64,000 nucleotides of DNA, taken from positions 434,001 through 498,000 of the forward strand of contig NC_020388.1 in the NCBI RefSeq assembly GCF_000591055.1, given 5' to 3'. Each line of letters starts with the position of its first letter. The first letter of the stretch is position 1. This document shows, piece after piece, positions 31,499-40,650 of this stretch. The DNA is from Natronomonas moolapensis 8.8.11. Lineage in GTDB: Archaea; Halobacteriota; Halobacteria; Halobacteriales; Haloarculaceae. Under the pieces are notes generated by a model that did no database searches, was not told the DNA's origin, and was given only the letters and a program-made list of their open reading frames with translations. The position numbers and the translations under genes were made by a program.

Positions 31499-32552
31499 CG
31501 GAACCTCCTCGCTCCGACTCGCCACCGGTCACGCCCCCGAGTGCCGTCCCGGTCGCCCCCTCGTCCGACAGCACCGACTCGTCGTAGCCCTCGTGATAGT
31601 GGATACACGACACCCAGTGGCCGGGGTCGACCTCGATCTCGGCCGGCTGCTCGCCACGCGAACACGCCTCGACCGCGTGGTCACACCGCGGCGCGAACCG
31701 ACAGCCGTCGGGCGGATCAGTCGGATCGGGCAGCGACCCCGGGATGCCGCCGTACTCGGAGCCGACGCCGGGCAGACACCCGAGCAGCCGCCGGGTGTAG
31801 GGGTGGGCCGGACGCTCGAAGATATCGACGGGATCCCCACGTTCCATCGCCTTCCCGGCGTACAACACGACGATCCGATCCGCGATCTCGCTGACGACGC
31901 CGAGGTCGTGGGTGATGAACAGTACCCCCATGCCGTACTCGGATTTGAGGTCGTCGAGGAGCCGCAGGATGCGTGCCTGGACGGTCACGTCCAGCGCCGT
32001 CGTGGGCTCGTCGGCGATCAAAAGCGCCGGTTCGACCGCGAGCGCCATCGCGATCATCGCCCGCTGTTTCTGCCCGCCGGAGAACTCGTGGGGGTAGTCG
32101 TCGATCCGGGCAGCGGCGTTGGCGATCCCGACCCGGTCGAGGAGGTCGACCGCCCGCGCCCTCGCGGTCGACCGGGAGACGTCCTCGTGGACCCGAATCG
32201 CTTCCGCGATCTGCCAGCCGACGGTGTAGCAGTGGTTCATCGCGTCCTGTGGGTTCTGGAAGACGTGGGCAATCTCCGACCCGCGGATCGACCGCAGTTC
32301 CGACTCCGAGAGCCCGCCGAGGTCGCGCCCCCGGAATCGGACCGTCCCCTCGATCGATCCCGGCGGCTCGTCGATCAGCCGGGTGATCGATTCGGTCGCG
32401 ACGGTCTTTCCGGACCCGGACTCGCCGACGAGACAGACCGTCTCACCGCGCTCGACGGTGACGTCCAGCCCGTCGACGGCGACGAGGCGACCGGCGTCGG
32501 TCTCGAAGGAGGTGGTGAGGTTATTCACCTCGAGGAGGGGCGGGTCGGTCAT
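31491..32552 (-). CDS. Peptide/oligopeptide ABC transporter ATPase (DppD/OppD type)
   Basis: 353 aa. Partner ATPase of the preceding entry. Walker A GESGSGKTV (about 39-47), Q-loop HVFQNPQDAMNHCYTVG, signature SGGQKQRAMIAMAL, Walker B LLIADEPTTALDVTVQ, H-loop FITHDLG. The oligopeptide-type C-terminal domain is normal length with the cysteine set GCRFAPRC and VEACSRGEQP ... SCIHYH. Two ATPases with different C-terminal regions are standard for the dipeptide/nickel/oligopeptide (PepT) class of importers. The gene is third-to-fourth in the minus-strand operon, 76 bp after the second permease, and overlaps the next ATPase. Confidence 0.93.
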   Translation of the reverse strand: MTDPPLLEVNNLTTSFETDAGRLVAVDGLDVTVERGETVCLVGESGSGKTVATESITRLIDEPPGSIEGTVRFRGRDLGGLSESELRSIRGSEIAHVFQNPQDAMNHCYTVGWQIAEAIRVHEDVSRSTARARAVDLLDRVGIANAAARIDDYPHEFSGGQKQRAMIAMALAVEPALLIADEPTTALDVTVQARILRLLDDLKSEYGMGVLFITHDLGVVSEIADRIVVLYAGKAMERGDPVDIFERPAHPYTRRLLGCLPGVGSEYGGIPGSLPDPTDPPDGCRFAPRCDHAVEACSRGEQPAEIEVDPGHWVSCIHYHEGYDESVLSDEGATGTALGGVTGGESERGGSDD

Positions 32553-32628
32553 CGTTCCGCCTCCGGTCGGTGGACGCGGGCGGTAGTTCGAGTGCGGGCA
32601 TCGATACGGGCGCGGACGTGGATACGGG

Positions 32629-33891
32629 TCATCGTTGGGTCTCGGTCTCCGCCTCGGGATCCAACGCGTCGAGCAGCGCGTCTCCGAGGAAGTTGAACGC
32701 CAGAATGGTCAAAAACAGTGCGATCCCGGGGGCCAGCACGATCCAGGGGGCGAACGCGAGGTCGCTTCGGCCGGCCGAGATCAACTGCCCCCACGAGTGG
32801 ATCGATGAGTCGCCCAATCCGAGGAAGGCCAGTTGCGCCTCGGCGAGCAAGAATCCGGGCACGAGCAGCGTCAACTGCGTGACGATGCTGCTTGCGGTGT
32901 TGGGGACGACGTGTCGTCGGACGACTCGGAACGTGCTCGCGCCGCTGAGCCGGGCCGCATCGACGTAGGGCTCCTCGGCGACCGACAGCGCCTTGCTGCG
33001 GACGTAGCGTGCCGTTCCACCCCACGCGAACAGCGAGAAGACGAGGATGAACATCCCCAACCCCGCCCCGTAGATGTAGAGGATCAAAAGGAAAAACAAA
33101 AGCGTCGGAAACGAGAGCACGATGTCGACGAACCGCATCAGTATCTCGTCGACCCACCCGCCCGCATAGGCCGAGACGGTCCCGACGGTGATGCCGATGG
33201 CGGCGACGATGGCCGTGGTGATGAACGCGATCTGTACGCTGACAGTCATGCCGTAGACGACGTTCCGGAAGACGCCCTCGCCGCCCTGGGTGGTTCCGAG
33301 GGGGTACTCCCAGGTACCGTGACACCGGCCGCCGACGGTCTCGCCGAGACACCGGGCGACGTTCGTCGCATCGATGCTCAGATACACCGGCGGCTGGTGG
33401 CCGAGGAGGACGTCCTGTTCGGGCGCGCTCAACAACAGAGGGCCGAGTAGGCCGCCCGCGAACACGACGAGCAGCCACCCCAAACTCACGACCGCGGGAC
33501 GGTTGCGCTTGAACTCCCCCCAGTAGTACCGCGTCATCCGGGGGTTCCGGTACAGCGGGACGAGCAGGTACCAGACGAAACACAGGACGGTAAATCCGAA
33601 CAGGTACTCCAGGGATCCGGGATCGTACTCCATCCCGAGGGCCTCGAACAACGACCCGACGCCGAGGTCCTCGCCGAGCGCCCCGGCGGTGGTCTCTCGC
33701 GCCCCGACGAAGCGGCGGTCGTAGGCCGCAAGCGCCGCGATGGGGAGCGTAGTTACGAGCAAGCCGACGGTGCTGGTCGAGAGCCCGACGCCGGCGCTGT
33801 CGGCGTGTTCGTCCCAGTCGATCCGGTCGAAGCGGTCCTGATCCCGGCCGCCCTCCCGCCGTGCGGTGTCCTGTTCGCTCGGCATTGTCAT
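32629..33891 (-). CDS. ABC transporter permease (DppC type) with long N-terminal extension
   Basis: 420 aa, against about 300 for bacterial DppC. The core begins near residue 120 (RYYWGEFKRNRPAVVSLGWLLVVFAGGLLGPLL) and has the BPD-transport inner-membrane signature EEPYVDAARLSGASTFRVVRRHVVPNTASSIV (EAA loop, contacting the ATPases). A cysteine pair (NVARCLGETVGGRCHGT) sits in the extracytoplasmic loop. Residues 1-115 add two further hydrophobic segments (TVGLLVTTLPIAALAAY; LEYLFGFTVLCFVWYLLVPLY) and an acidic start. The start codon at 33891 overlaps the stop of the other permease by 4 bp (ATGA). Confidence 0.9.
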   Translation of the reverse strand: MTMPSEQDTARREGGRDQDRFDRIDWDEHADSAGVGLSTSTVGLLVTTLPIAALAAYDRRFVGARETTAGALGEDLGVGSLFEALGMEYDPGSLEYLFGFTVLCFVWYLLVPLYRNPRMTRYYWGEFKRNRPAVVSLGWLLVVFAGGLLGPLLLSAPEQDVLLGHQPPVYLSIDATNVARCLGETVGGRCHGTWEYPLGTTQGGEGVFRNVVYGMTVSVQIAFITTAIVAAIGITVGTVSAYAGGWVDEILMRFVDIVLSFPTLLFFLLILYIYGAGLGMFILVFSLFAWGGTARYVRSKALSVAEEPYVDAARLSGASTFRVVRRHVVPNTASSIVTQLTLLVPGFLLAEAQLAFLGLGDSSIHSWGQLISAGRSDLAFAPWIVLAPGIALFLTILAFNFLGDALLDALDPEAETETQR

Positions 33892-34862
33892 CTGTCGTCG
33901 TAGCTGATCCGCGGGTCGAGAAGCGTGAACGCGAGGTCCTCGAGGAGGTTCCCGATCACCGCGACGAACGTGAACGCGAGCGTCGTGCCCAACACCAGGT
34001 TGGTGTCCTGTGCGACCAAGGCGTCGAACGTGAGCCGGCCGAGCCCGGGGATGCCGAAGACGACCTCGACGAGCAGCGACGATCCCAGAAAGATCGCGAG
34101 CAGTTGACTGACGAGCGTCGTCGACAGCGGGACGAGCGTCGGGCGCATCACGTGGTAGGCGTAGGCTCGAAACGGCGAGACGCCTTTGGCCTTTGCGGTC
34201 TTCATGAACGCCGCCGTCCGGAACTCCGCGGACTCGTTTCTGGAGACGCGCATGACCGCCCCGATCGACCCCGTCACGAGCACGAACACCGGCACAGCGA
34301 GTTGGCGGGCGTTCGCAAGGCTGAACGTCGCCACGCCGGGCCGATAGACGATCGGGATCCACTCGAGCCAGACCCCGAACAACAGGAGCAACACGATCCC
34401 GAAAAAGAAGTTCGGGATGGCGTAGCCGAAGAAGGCGAATGCGGTCGCGGTGTGGTCGCGCCACGAGTACATGTTCGCGGCGGAGTACACCCCGACGAGC
34501 GGGCCGATCAACACCGTCAGGATCGTCCAGGGAATTGAGTACTGGGCAGTATAAAAGATCGCCTCGCCGAGAGCCTCGGTGACCGGTTGGCTCCGCTGGT
34601 CGGACCACCCCCACTCGAGAGTGTAGACGCTCCTGAGAAAGTCCACGTAGCGGACGTGCAACGGCTCGTCGAGCCCCCGAAGCGCCCGCTCGCGCTCTGC
34701 GGCCTGCTGTGGGTCGCCGCCCTCCAAGGCCGCCTGCGTCGCCGCCTCCTGGATCGCCGGGTTCGGGGCGGCGGCCATGAGCAAGAAGGTGATCGTGACG
34801 ATGATAAAAGAGACCGCAACGGCCCAAAGTACCCGCAACGCGACGTATCGCGCTACGCCCAT
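33888..34862 (-). CDS. ABC transporter permease (DppB type)
   Basis: 324 aa, six spans. It starts GVARYVALRVLWAVAVSFIIVTITFLLM, the usual N-terminal span. The large first extracytoplasmic loop carries an Ala/Glu-rich region and LRGLDEPLHVRYVDFLRSVYTLEWGWS, typical of DppB ('LGLDxPLxxRYxxWL'). The EAA loop RTAAFMKTAKAKGVSPFRAYAYHVMRPTLVPLST precedes FLGSSLLVEVVFGIPGLGRLTFDALVAQD, the diagnostic C-terminal block. With the second permease it forms the membrane channel of the importer. It is coupled to its partner by a 4-bp overlap and follows the binding-protein gene by 31 bp. Confidence 0.93.
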   Translation of the reverse strand: MGVARYVALRVLWAVAVSFIIVTITFLLMAAAPNPAIQEAATQAALEGGDPQQAAERERALRGLDEPLHVRYVDFLRSVYTLEWGWSDQRSQPVTEALGEAIFYTAQYSIPWTILTVLIGPLVGVYSAANMYSWRDHTATAFAFFGYAIPNFFFGIVLLLLFGVWLEWIPIVYRPGVATFSLANARQLAVPVFVLVTGSIGAVMRVSRNESAEFRTAAFMKTAKAKGVSPFRAYAYHVMRPTLVPLSTTLVSQLLAIFLGSSLLVEVVFGIPGLGRLTFDALVAQDTNLVLGTTLAFTFVAVIGNLLEDLAFTLLDPRISYDDR

Positions 34863-34893
34863 AGTCGGTATCGTGGCGGCATCGTTCGTCGGA

Positions 34894-36807
34894 TCACTCC
34901 CCGGTCCCCTCGGCGAAGTGCCACCCCGGGAAGTCCCAGCCGTTCGAGAAGTCCTCTATCGGTCCCCGGAGGTCGGGGTTGTACCCGAGTAGGTCCTCGC
35001 CGAAGGTGAGCATAACGTAGGGCTGTTCCTCCGCGAGGTTGACGAACACCTCGGCCATCGCGTCCGCGAGTTCGGACTCGCTCGTCGCCGACGCCGCCCG
35101 ATCGAACAGCCCCCGAGCGTCGAACGCCGGGTAGTAGCCGACCGGATTGTACGAGGCGTTCGCGCCGTCGAAGAACGCCCGGTTGGTGAGGGGGTTCCGC
35201 GGGTAGGTGTTCAGCCCGTAGACGAGCGACATATCCCACGCCTCTTCGGACGTCACAGAGCGCGGGCCGGGGTTCTGTGGGGTCGGCCGCTCCCAGGTCA
35301 CCGACTCGCCGCCGACGGTGTCGGTGCCGCCCTCGGGGGCTGTGGTCCAGTAGCTTCCGTCGAAACGGGTCGGATCGATCGCCTCCACGACGACGTCGAT
35401 GCCGAGGTTCGCGTCGAGTTCGCCCGCGACGTACTCCGCGATGAGCTGTGAGGTCTCCTGGCCGACGCTGTGGTAGACGTCGAGAGTGACTTGCTCGTCG
35501 TCGGGGGTGACGAGACGGTCGCCGTCGAAGCGGTAGTCGTGCGCCGAACGGTCGAGGGCGCCCGAGGCAAGCTCGCGAGCCGGCTCCGACCCGTAGCGCT
35601 CGCCGGTCCCGAAGAAGGGAATCTCCTCGCTGCTGGGGTACCACTGTGACCACTCGGGCTGCCAGGTGTAGTGGGGCTCGGCCAGCCCGCGGTAGATGCC
35701 TTCGATGAGGTCGTCCTTGCCGATCGCGGTCGCGATCGCCTGCCGGAACTCGACGTGTCGAAAGAGGTTCCCGGGACCGGCGCTCCAGCCGTTGTCCCGC
35801 ATATTGACCGAGAGGATCCGGTTGAACGGCTGTGGGATACGCCGCATGCTGACCGCCTCCTTGCGGTCGAACTCCTCGAAGCGCTCCGGCGGGACGCCGG
35901 CGGTGTCGGCCTCGCCGGTCTCGAGGGCGCCGAGCCGCGAGGCCTGCTCTTCGATCACGCTGATTGACGCGCCCTCGAAGTACGGCGCGTTCGAGAAGAT
36001 ATCGGGCCCTTCCTCGATATCCTGCAGATAGTAGTCGTCGTTTCGGGTGTACTCCGTCCCGGACCCACGGTTCCACTCCTCTAAGACGAATGCGCCGAGG
36101 TTGCCGGCGAAGGACAACTCGAGCAGTTCGTCGTCCTGTCGGAGTCCCTCGACGTCTTCGCCGTCGACGTAGGGTTCGATCAACGCCCGCGGGATCGGGT
36201 ACTCGAGGGGATCGAACGACTCGGGCCACAACAGTTGCGGCTCCGGCAACTCGGCCTGAAACTGCAACTCGCCGGTGGCCTCGACGTTGATCTCACCCCA
36301 CTCGCCGGAGCTGGCCGTGCTCGCCCAGTCGCTCTGGTGGAGGGTCTCGATCTGGTAGACGAACGACTCCGCGTCGACCGTCCCGTAGGGGTCGCCGAAC
36401 GCCAGGCCCTCGCGGACGTCGAACACCCACACCGACCCGCCGTCGTCGGTCGACATGTCGTACAAGAGCGGAAAGTACTCGCCGTCGGCATCGAATGTAT
36501 AGCCCAAATCGAGTGCCCGGCCGATGGCGCTCCCGGCGCTGGATTCGGTGTTGTACAGCGGGTTGAGAGTGCTAAACGACGACGCGGTGACGGCGTCGTA
36601 GCTGCCCGAAACGGTCGGTTGCCCCTCGACCTCGTCGAGGCCGCGGACGCCGCCGCCGGCGCTGTCGGACCCGTTCGCCGGCGTATCGCCGCCGTTGCCC
36701 GAGCAGCCGGCGACGCCGCAGGCGACGCCGACGCCGAGCATCGAGAGCCACCGGCGCCGGTTCAGGCGTGGTCCCGCCTCGTGGTCGTACTCGATCCATC
36801 GAGACAT
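34894..36807 (-). CDS. ABC transporter solute-binding lipoprotein (family 5)
   Basis: 637 aa extracellular substrate-binding protein, first gene of the importer operon. The N-terminus is a Tat lipoprotein signal: twin-arginine stretch LNRRRWLSM (Arg 17-19), hydrophobic GVGVACGVAG and lipobox Cys35, then a Gly/Ser/Asp linker. The mature part is the SBP_bac_5 fold: SFSTLNPLYNTESSAGSAIGRALDLGYTF and a later FRQAIATAIGKDDLIEGIYRGLAEP, both family hallmarks. Its ligand is probably a peptide or a similar oligomer, but SBP_bac_5 proteins also bind nickel, sugars or haem. The frame extends upstream of the Met used; the chosen ATG follows a TATA-like ttaat about 27 bp upstream, on the divergent region shared with the DehI gene. 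Confidence 0.92.
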   Translation of the reverse strand: MSRWIEYDHEAGPRLNRRRWLSMLGVGVACGVAGCSGNGGDTPANGSDSAGGGVRGLDEVEGQPTVSGSYDAVTASSFSTLNPLYNTESSAGSAIGRALDLGYTFDADGEYFPLLYDMSTDDGGSVWVFDVREGLAFGDPYGTVDAESFVYQIETLHQSDWASTASSGEWGEINVEATGELQFQAELPEPQLLWPESFDPLEYPIPRALIEPYVDGEDVEGLRQDDELLELSFAGNLGAFVLEEWNRGSGTEYTRNDDYYLQDIEEGPDIFSNAPYFEGASISVIEEQASRLGALETGEADTAGVPPERFEEFDRKEAVSMRRIPQPFNRILSVNMRDNGWSAGPGNLFRHVEFRQAIATAIGKDDLIEGIYRGLAEPHYTWQPEWSQWYPSSEEIPFFGTGERYGSEPARELASGALDRSAHDYRFDGDRLVTPDDEQVTLDVYHSVGQETSQLIAEYVAGELDANLGIDVVVEAIDPTRFDGSYWTTAPEGGTDTVGGESVTWERPTPQNPGPRSVTSEEAWDMSLVYGLNTYPRNPLTNRAFFDGANASYNPVGYYPAFDARGLFDRAASATSESELADAMAEVFVNLAEEQPYVMLTFGEDLLGYNPDLRGPIEDFSNGWDFPGWHFAEGTGE

Positions 36808-36955
36808 TTGAAAACACGTACCACGTCTCGCGATTAAACGGTTGCGGTACGATGCAGTATCCCCGACAACCCACCGGCCGCCTTCGGTACCGGAACCGGG
36901 GACTGCGCCCGCCTCCTCGCGTACCTTTTTGTTCCGGCGTCGCGTCCGTCTCTCG

Positions 36956-37840
36956 ATGGACACGAGCGAGCAGCTCTACGAGCAGGCGGCGACCGGGTGG
37001 AAGCGCGGCCTCTACGACGACGTCCGACACACGTTCCGGGCGCCGATCGTCAACTGGATCTTCCGGACGACGATGGCGAACCACCCCGAATTCGTCCGGT
37101 GTATGTGGGGACAACTAAAGCCGGCGTTCGAGACCCGGCAGTTCGGTCGCGTCTCCGTCGCGTACCGCGATTCGGTCCTCTCGCCCCTCGAGCGCGAGCG
37201 CGACCTGCCGGCGTATCGCCGGGCGGACGTCGGCGTATCGCCCGCGGAGTACGCCGAGCTCCGGGCGCAGCTCTCGACGTTCGACGTCGTCGCCCCGCGG
37301 CTCGCGGTGCTCTTCGAGGTGGTCGAGCGCTCGCTGTCCGGGGAGCCGGTCGGGACGACGCCGGAGCGGTCCCGCGCCGCGACCGAGCCGCTGCCGCCGG
37401 AGCTGGACCGCGACCGCGGGGGTCCCCCGACGCTGGCGACCGTCGAGGACCCGCCGCCCGACCTCGGCTCGACCGTCGAGTCGATCCGGTCGTTCCACGG
37501 CCTCGAATCGGGGCTACCGAGCGTCTATCGGTGTCTTGCACAGTGGCCGGCGTACCTTCTCGAAGCGTGGGACGACGTCGAGCCCGCACTCGAAAGCGAC
37601 GCGTTCGCCGAGGGACGCGCCGACGCCCGCGCGGCCGTCGAGCGGTACGTCGAATCACTCCCGTACGTGCCACAGCTCGGCCCCGACGCCCTCCACGAGC
37701 GGGGGATCGATGACGAAGCCGTGGTGGAGCTCCGGGCGCTGTTCCGGGAGTTCAACCGCGGGCCGATAGAAACGGTCGTACCGGCGATCCACGTCTTCGC
37801 GAGCACGCTCCGGACCGCGGGTGCGCGATCGTTTCAGTGA
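36956..37840 (+). CDS. DehI-family haloacid dehalogenase homologue
   Basis: 294 aa, all-helical. It matches the DehI family, whose founding member dehalogenates both D- and L-2-haloacids through direct attack of water without a covalent intermediate. Two internally similar halves are visible (residues 15-130, VRHTFRAPIVNWIFRTTMANHPEFVRCMWGQLKPA; and 170-294, STVESIRSFHGLESGLPSVYRCLAQWPAYLLEAWDDVEPAL). The catalytic Asp of DehI cannot be assigned without alignment. Many haloarchaeal homologues are annotated this way without tested activity. It begins at the ATG after a Tat-less leader, divergent from the binding protein; the upstream region is T-rich. Confidence 0.75.
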   Translation: MDTSEQLYEQAATGWKRGLYDDVRHTFRAPIVNWIFRTTMANHPEFVRCMWGQLKPAFETRQFGRVSVAYRDSVLSPLERERDLPAYRRADVGVSPAEYAELRAQLSTFDVVAPRLAVLFEVVERSLSGEPVGTTPERSRAATEPLPPELDRDRGGPPTLATVEDPPPDLGSTVESIRSFHGLESGLPSVYRCLAQWPAYLLEAWDDVEPALESDAFAEGRADARAAVERYVESLPYVPQLGPDALHERGIDDEAVVELRALFREFNRGPIETVVPAIHVFASTLRTAGARSFQ

Positions 37841-37856
37841 CCGCCCGGGGGTACGG

Positions 37857-38123
37857 TCACCTCTCGGGCAGGCGGCGTTCCATCGCCTCGACGTAGCCGG
37901 CGGCGAGTTCGCCGTCCGGGAGCGCTCCGACGGCGGCCGCACAACCGTGTCGGAGGCGCTCGCGCCGGTCGCCTTCGGGGAGTTTGTTCTCGGCGACGGT
38001 CCCGGCGGTTTCGAGCAGCGAGCGGGCGGTTTCGGCGTCACCGTCCCGGGCCGACTGCCGGGCATTCGAGAGGAGTTGGCCGAGACTCGAGCGCACGTCC
38101 GGGGGCATCTCCCCGTCAGACAT
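37857..38123 (-). CDS. Small all-helical protein, unknown function
   Basis: 88 aa. The sequence MSDGEMPPDVRSSLGQLLSNARQSARDGDAETARSLLETAGTVAENKLPEGDRRERLRHGCAAAVGAL... reads as three or four amphipathic helices with a TPR-like pattern (SARDGDAETARSLLETAGTVA). I do not recognise a named family. The start overlaps the stop of the methyltransferase gene by 8 bp (38116-38123), so the two are translated together, and the small protein may assist or regulate the methyltransferase. Convergent with the DehI gene, 16 bp apart. Confidence 0.75.
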   Translation of the reverse strand: MSDGEMPPDVRSSLGQLLSNARQSARDGDAETARSLLETAGTVAENKLPEGDRRERLRHGCAAAVGALPDGELAAGYVEAMERRLPER

Positions 38124-38712
38124 GGCGGGCGAAAACGAACTCGGTGTCGCTCCCGAGCGGATCGCCCGCCGTCTCCGTCCGGAGTTCGTCGAAGCCGGCC
38201 GAGTGGAGCTGTGTGGTCGTGCGCTCGCGTCCGGGGGCCGAAAAGAACATCCGCCCGCCCATCCAGCCACGCCGTATCGTCTCGAAGCGTCCGCCAGGGA
38301 GCGTCATCAATAGCCGCCCCCCGGGGCGGAGGACGCGTGCGAACTCGGCGTACACCTCGGGGTGACGCCCCCGTGGGACGTGAAACACCGCGTGATACGC
38401 CGTGATGGCGTCGAAGACGCCGTCGGCGAACGGGAGTTCGGACATTTCGCCGTGGACGAGCCGGGCCACCGGTGTCGTCTCGGCCGCGAGGTCGAGCCCG
38501 CGGCGGGAGATGTCCACCCCGACGCTTCCGGGCGGCAGGTTCGCGAGCGTGCGAGCGCCGTCTCCACAGCCGACGTCGAGTACGTCTGGCTCGGCGGGTA
38601 GCGCCGCGAGCAGCTCGTCGATCAGCGCCGCGTCGGAGCCGTCGGGGTCGCGCCGCTCGGCGTACGTCTCGGAGACGGCGTCCCAGGCTCGCCGCAGTTC
38701 GGTCCGATCCAT
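38116..38712 (-). CDS. Class I SAM-dependent methyltransferase
   Basis: 198 aa. It begins with a ubiE-like N-terminus (AWDAVSETYAERRDPDGSDAALIDELLAAL), then motif I DVLDVGCGDGA (about 43-53), acidic loop VGVDISRRGL, motif II-like FADGVFDAITAYHAVFHV and motif III LRPGGRLLMTLPGGR. The fold is Methyltransf_11. The substrate is unknown; relatives methylate quinones, small molecules or lipids. It is followed by an overlapping 88-aa gene in an apparent two-gene operon; the ureohydrolase gene ends 50 bp upstream on the same strand. Confidence 0.88.
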   Translation of the reverse strand: MDRTELRRAWDAVSETYAERRDPDGSDAALIDELLAALPAEPDVLDVGCGDGARTLANLPPGSVGVDISRRGLDLAAETTPVARLVHGEMSELPFADGVFDAITAYHAVFHVPRGRHPEVYAEFARVLRPGGRLLMTLPGGRFETIRRGWMGGRMFFSAPGRERTTTQLHSAGFDELRTETAGDPLGSDTEFVFARHV

Positions 38713-38762
38713 ACCGCGGATACGGGCCGGACGGGCTTGGACCCTGCGGCGTCGCGGCGCTC

Positions 38763-39869
38763 TCAGTCGTCGGTCGGCTGGGCCTGCGTCGTCGGGCCGA
38801 GCGGCTCTTTGGGCTTGATCGGCGAGCCCTCTTCGAGGCCCTGCTCGGCGAGCGCCATGCTCCCCATGACTTCGATGATGAGGCGGTTTGCGAGCCCGCT
38901 GGTGACGCCGCCGTTGTAGGAGTTCGTGTCGCTGGTGTCGTAGGCCGGCGACACCTCGACCACGTCGAAGCCGAAGTCGTCGGGATCGAGCGCCTTGACG
39001 ACCTCTCGGATCATGTAGATCGCCTCGCGGGGGACGAGACCGCCCGGCTCGGGCTCGCCGGTCCCGGGTGCGTAGGCGGGCTCCATCACGTCGACGTCGA
39101 AGGAGACCCAGACGGCGTCGGTGCCGTCAGTGGCCCGCTGGACCGCGTCGGCGACGATGTCGTCGAGGTCCATATTGGCAACCTCCATCGACGTGTACCA
39201 CTTCATGCCCGCCTCGCGCATCGCCTCGTAGGTGTCGGGGCCGGGCCAGAAGCCGCGGGGGCCGATCAGCGTGTAGTTCTCGCCGGCCATCAGGCCGTCG
39301 TCGTAGACCCGCTTGACCCACGCGCCGTGGTCGTACTCGAAGCCGGTGAGCCCCTCGTCGCCCGTATCGGCGTGACAGTCGAAGTGGATCAGCCCGATGT
39401 CCTCGTAGCCGTTGGCCTCGGCCCAGCCCTTGATATCGGGGTAGGAGATCGAGTGGTCGCCCCCGATGACGATGGGCGTCGCCTGCTCGGAGATCTCGGC
39501 GACCGCGTTCTCGATGTTGAGCTGGCTCTGCCGGGTGTCGCCCGGCGAGACCGCCGCGTCACCGGTGTCGGCGACGCTGAACGTGTCGAAGGGGTCGACG
39601 CCGGTCTCGATGTTGAAGTGCTCGTAGGGCGGGGAGGGCACCGTCGAGGCCGCCCGCACCGCACGCGGGCCATAGCGGGTCCCGGGGCGGATCGTCGTCG
39701 CCGTATCCAGCGGCGCGCCGACGATCCCGATGTCGACGTCCTCGGCGTCCAGCCGGTCCCGCTCGACTTCGGGGAGTTTCAGGAACGTCGGGATGCCGCT
39801 GAATATGGGCTCGTTCGACTCTTTGTACTCGTCGCCGTATATATCCTCGCCGGATCGTTCGTCTGTCAT
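38763..39869 (-). CDS. Ureohydrolase (agmatinase/arginase superfamily)
   Basis: 368 aa manganese-type hydrolase that releases urea from a guanidino compound. All metal ligands are visible: IGGDHSISYP (His), HFDCHADTG (Asp, His, Asp) and SFDVDVMEPAYAPGTGEPEPGG (two Asp). The variant residues DCHAD instead of the usual DAHxD and DVMEP instead of DVLDP, plus an N-terminal 45-residue extension (KESNEPIFSGIPTFLKLPEVE), separate it from classical agmatinase. The substrate might be agmatine, guanidinobutyrate, guanidinopropionate or guanidine; I cannot choose. It has no obvious operon partner. Confidence 0.85.
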   Translation of the reverse strand: MTDERSGEDIYGDEYKESNEPIFSGIPTFLKLPEVERDRLDAEDVDIGIVGAPLDTATTIRPGTRYGPRAVRAASTVPSPPYEHFNIETGVDPFDTFSVADTGDAAVSPGDTRQSQLNIENAVAEISEQATPIVIGGDHSISYPDIKGWAEANGYEDIGLIHFDCHADTGDEGLTGFEYDHGAWVKRVYDDGLMAGENYTLIGPRGFWPGPDTYEAMREAGMKWYTSMEVANMDLDDIVADAVQRATDGTDAVWVSFDVDVMEPAYAPGTGEPEPGGLVPREAIYMIREVVKALDPDDFGFDVVEVSPAYDTSDTNSYNGGVTSGLANRLIIEVMGSMALAEQGLEEGSPIKPKEPLGPTTQAQPTDD

Positions 39870-40309
39870 GGGTGTCAGTGGGTGCGAGGCCGGGGCGGCG
39901 GATCGCCCCCGGCTCGCCTAATCGTTTGAACTCTAGGAGCACACTAAAGCGTTTCTTGGAAGATATAGCAACGCTTTGGGTGATTAGGTGCACACACGAA
40001 CAGTTACTGCGGCCTAAAATGATTAAAACACCTTTGACATGCAGGACACGGGCGTCGGCGAATGTGCGTTCGCCGCGCGCGTCCACCACATCTGCGCGCT
40101 GGCCGTCGAACGGCTGGCCGTGCGGTTCGGCGCGGCCGAGCCGACGGAGCGATCACGCGACGGCCGAGCGATCCGATGCCGCCGGTGTTTGTTACCTCGC
40201 CGTCGGATTGGTCCGGAGCGAGTCTCCTCGCGGTACGCTCTGGTCGGAACTCCGCCGCTACGGCCGCCTTCCGACACCGGAGGGCCGACCGCGGCCACTC
40301 AACTGTCTG
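39870..40309. other. 440-bp stretch without a convincing gene
   Basis: The left 150 bp are AT-rich and hold the ureohydrolase promoter. From 40039 a plus-strand frame begins with about 37 codons of haloarchaeal-like composition (MQDTGVGECAFAARVHHICALAVERLAVRFG) and then decays into Arg/Pro/Ser-rich sequence typical of noncoding frames, so it may be a remnant of a small gene. No RNA structure or repeat stands out. Confidence 0.4.
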
Positions 40310-40645
40310 TCACGTCCGGACGCGAACCACGACCTCCCGGACGCGCGGCGCGTACACCGACATCTCCCGACCTCGGGCCGAGTACCACACGTCGGCTTCG
40401 GTGATGACACCGGCGTCCTCGAGTTGCGAGAGGTGATACCCGGCGTTCTGAATCGACGTGTCGACGGACGCGGCGATCTCGGAGGCAGTCGCAGGATCGG
40501 CCAGTATCCGTTCGAGGATCGATCTCGCGGTCTCGGAAGCCAGCGCCTCGAACACACGCCCGGCCGAACCATCACCGAGGTCCACTGTCATCCGCTCTTC
40601 GAGCGTGTGACTGACCGACGGGCAATGGGGAAACGCACTCGCCAT
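40310..40645 (-). CDS. ArsR-type winged-helix regulator
   Basis: 111 aa. The winged helix covers about 28-95: GRVFEALASETARSILERILADPATASEIAASVDTSIQNAGYHLSQLEDAGVITEADVWYSARGREMSVYAP (recognition helix TSIQNAGYHLSQLEDAG; wing WYSARGREMSVY). It is the last gene of a short minus-strand unit, 5 bp after the stop of a sensor-domain membrane protein, so the pair is probably translated together. Haloarchaea have many such HTH/membrane-protein pairs. The longest frame extends far upstream inside the sensor gene on another frame; MASAFPHCPS is the sensible start. Confidence 0.82.
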   Translation of the reverse strand: MASAFPHCPSVSHTLEERMTVDLGDGSAGRVFEALASETARSILERILADPATASEIAASVDTSIQNAGYHLSQLEDAGVITEADVWYSARGREMSVYAPRVREVVVRVRT

Positions 40646-40650
40646 CGGGA

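Noticed and set aside
40023-40404. Two short frames on both strands in the region after the ureohydrolase gene
   Set aside because: Composition becomes noncoding after about 37 codons and neither has a promoter or recognised family; described as an intergenic region instead.
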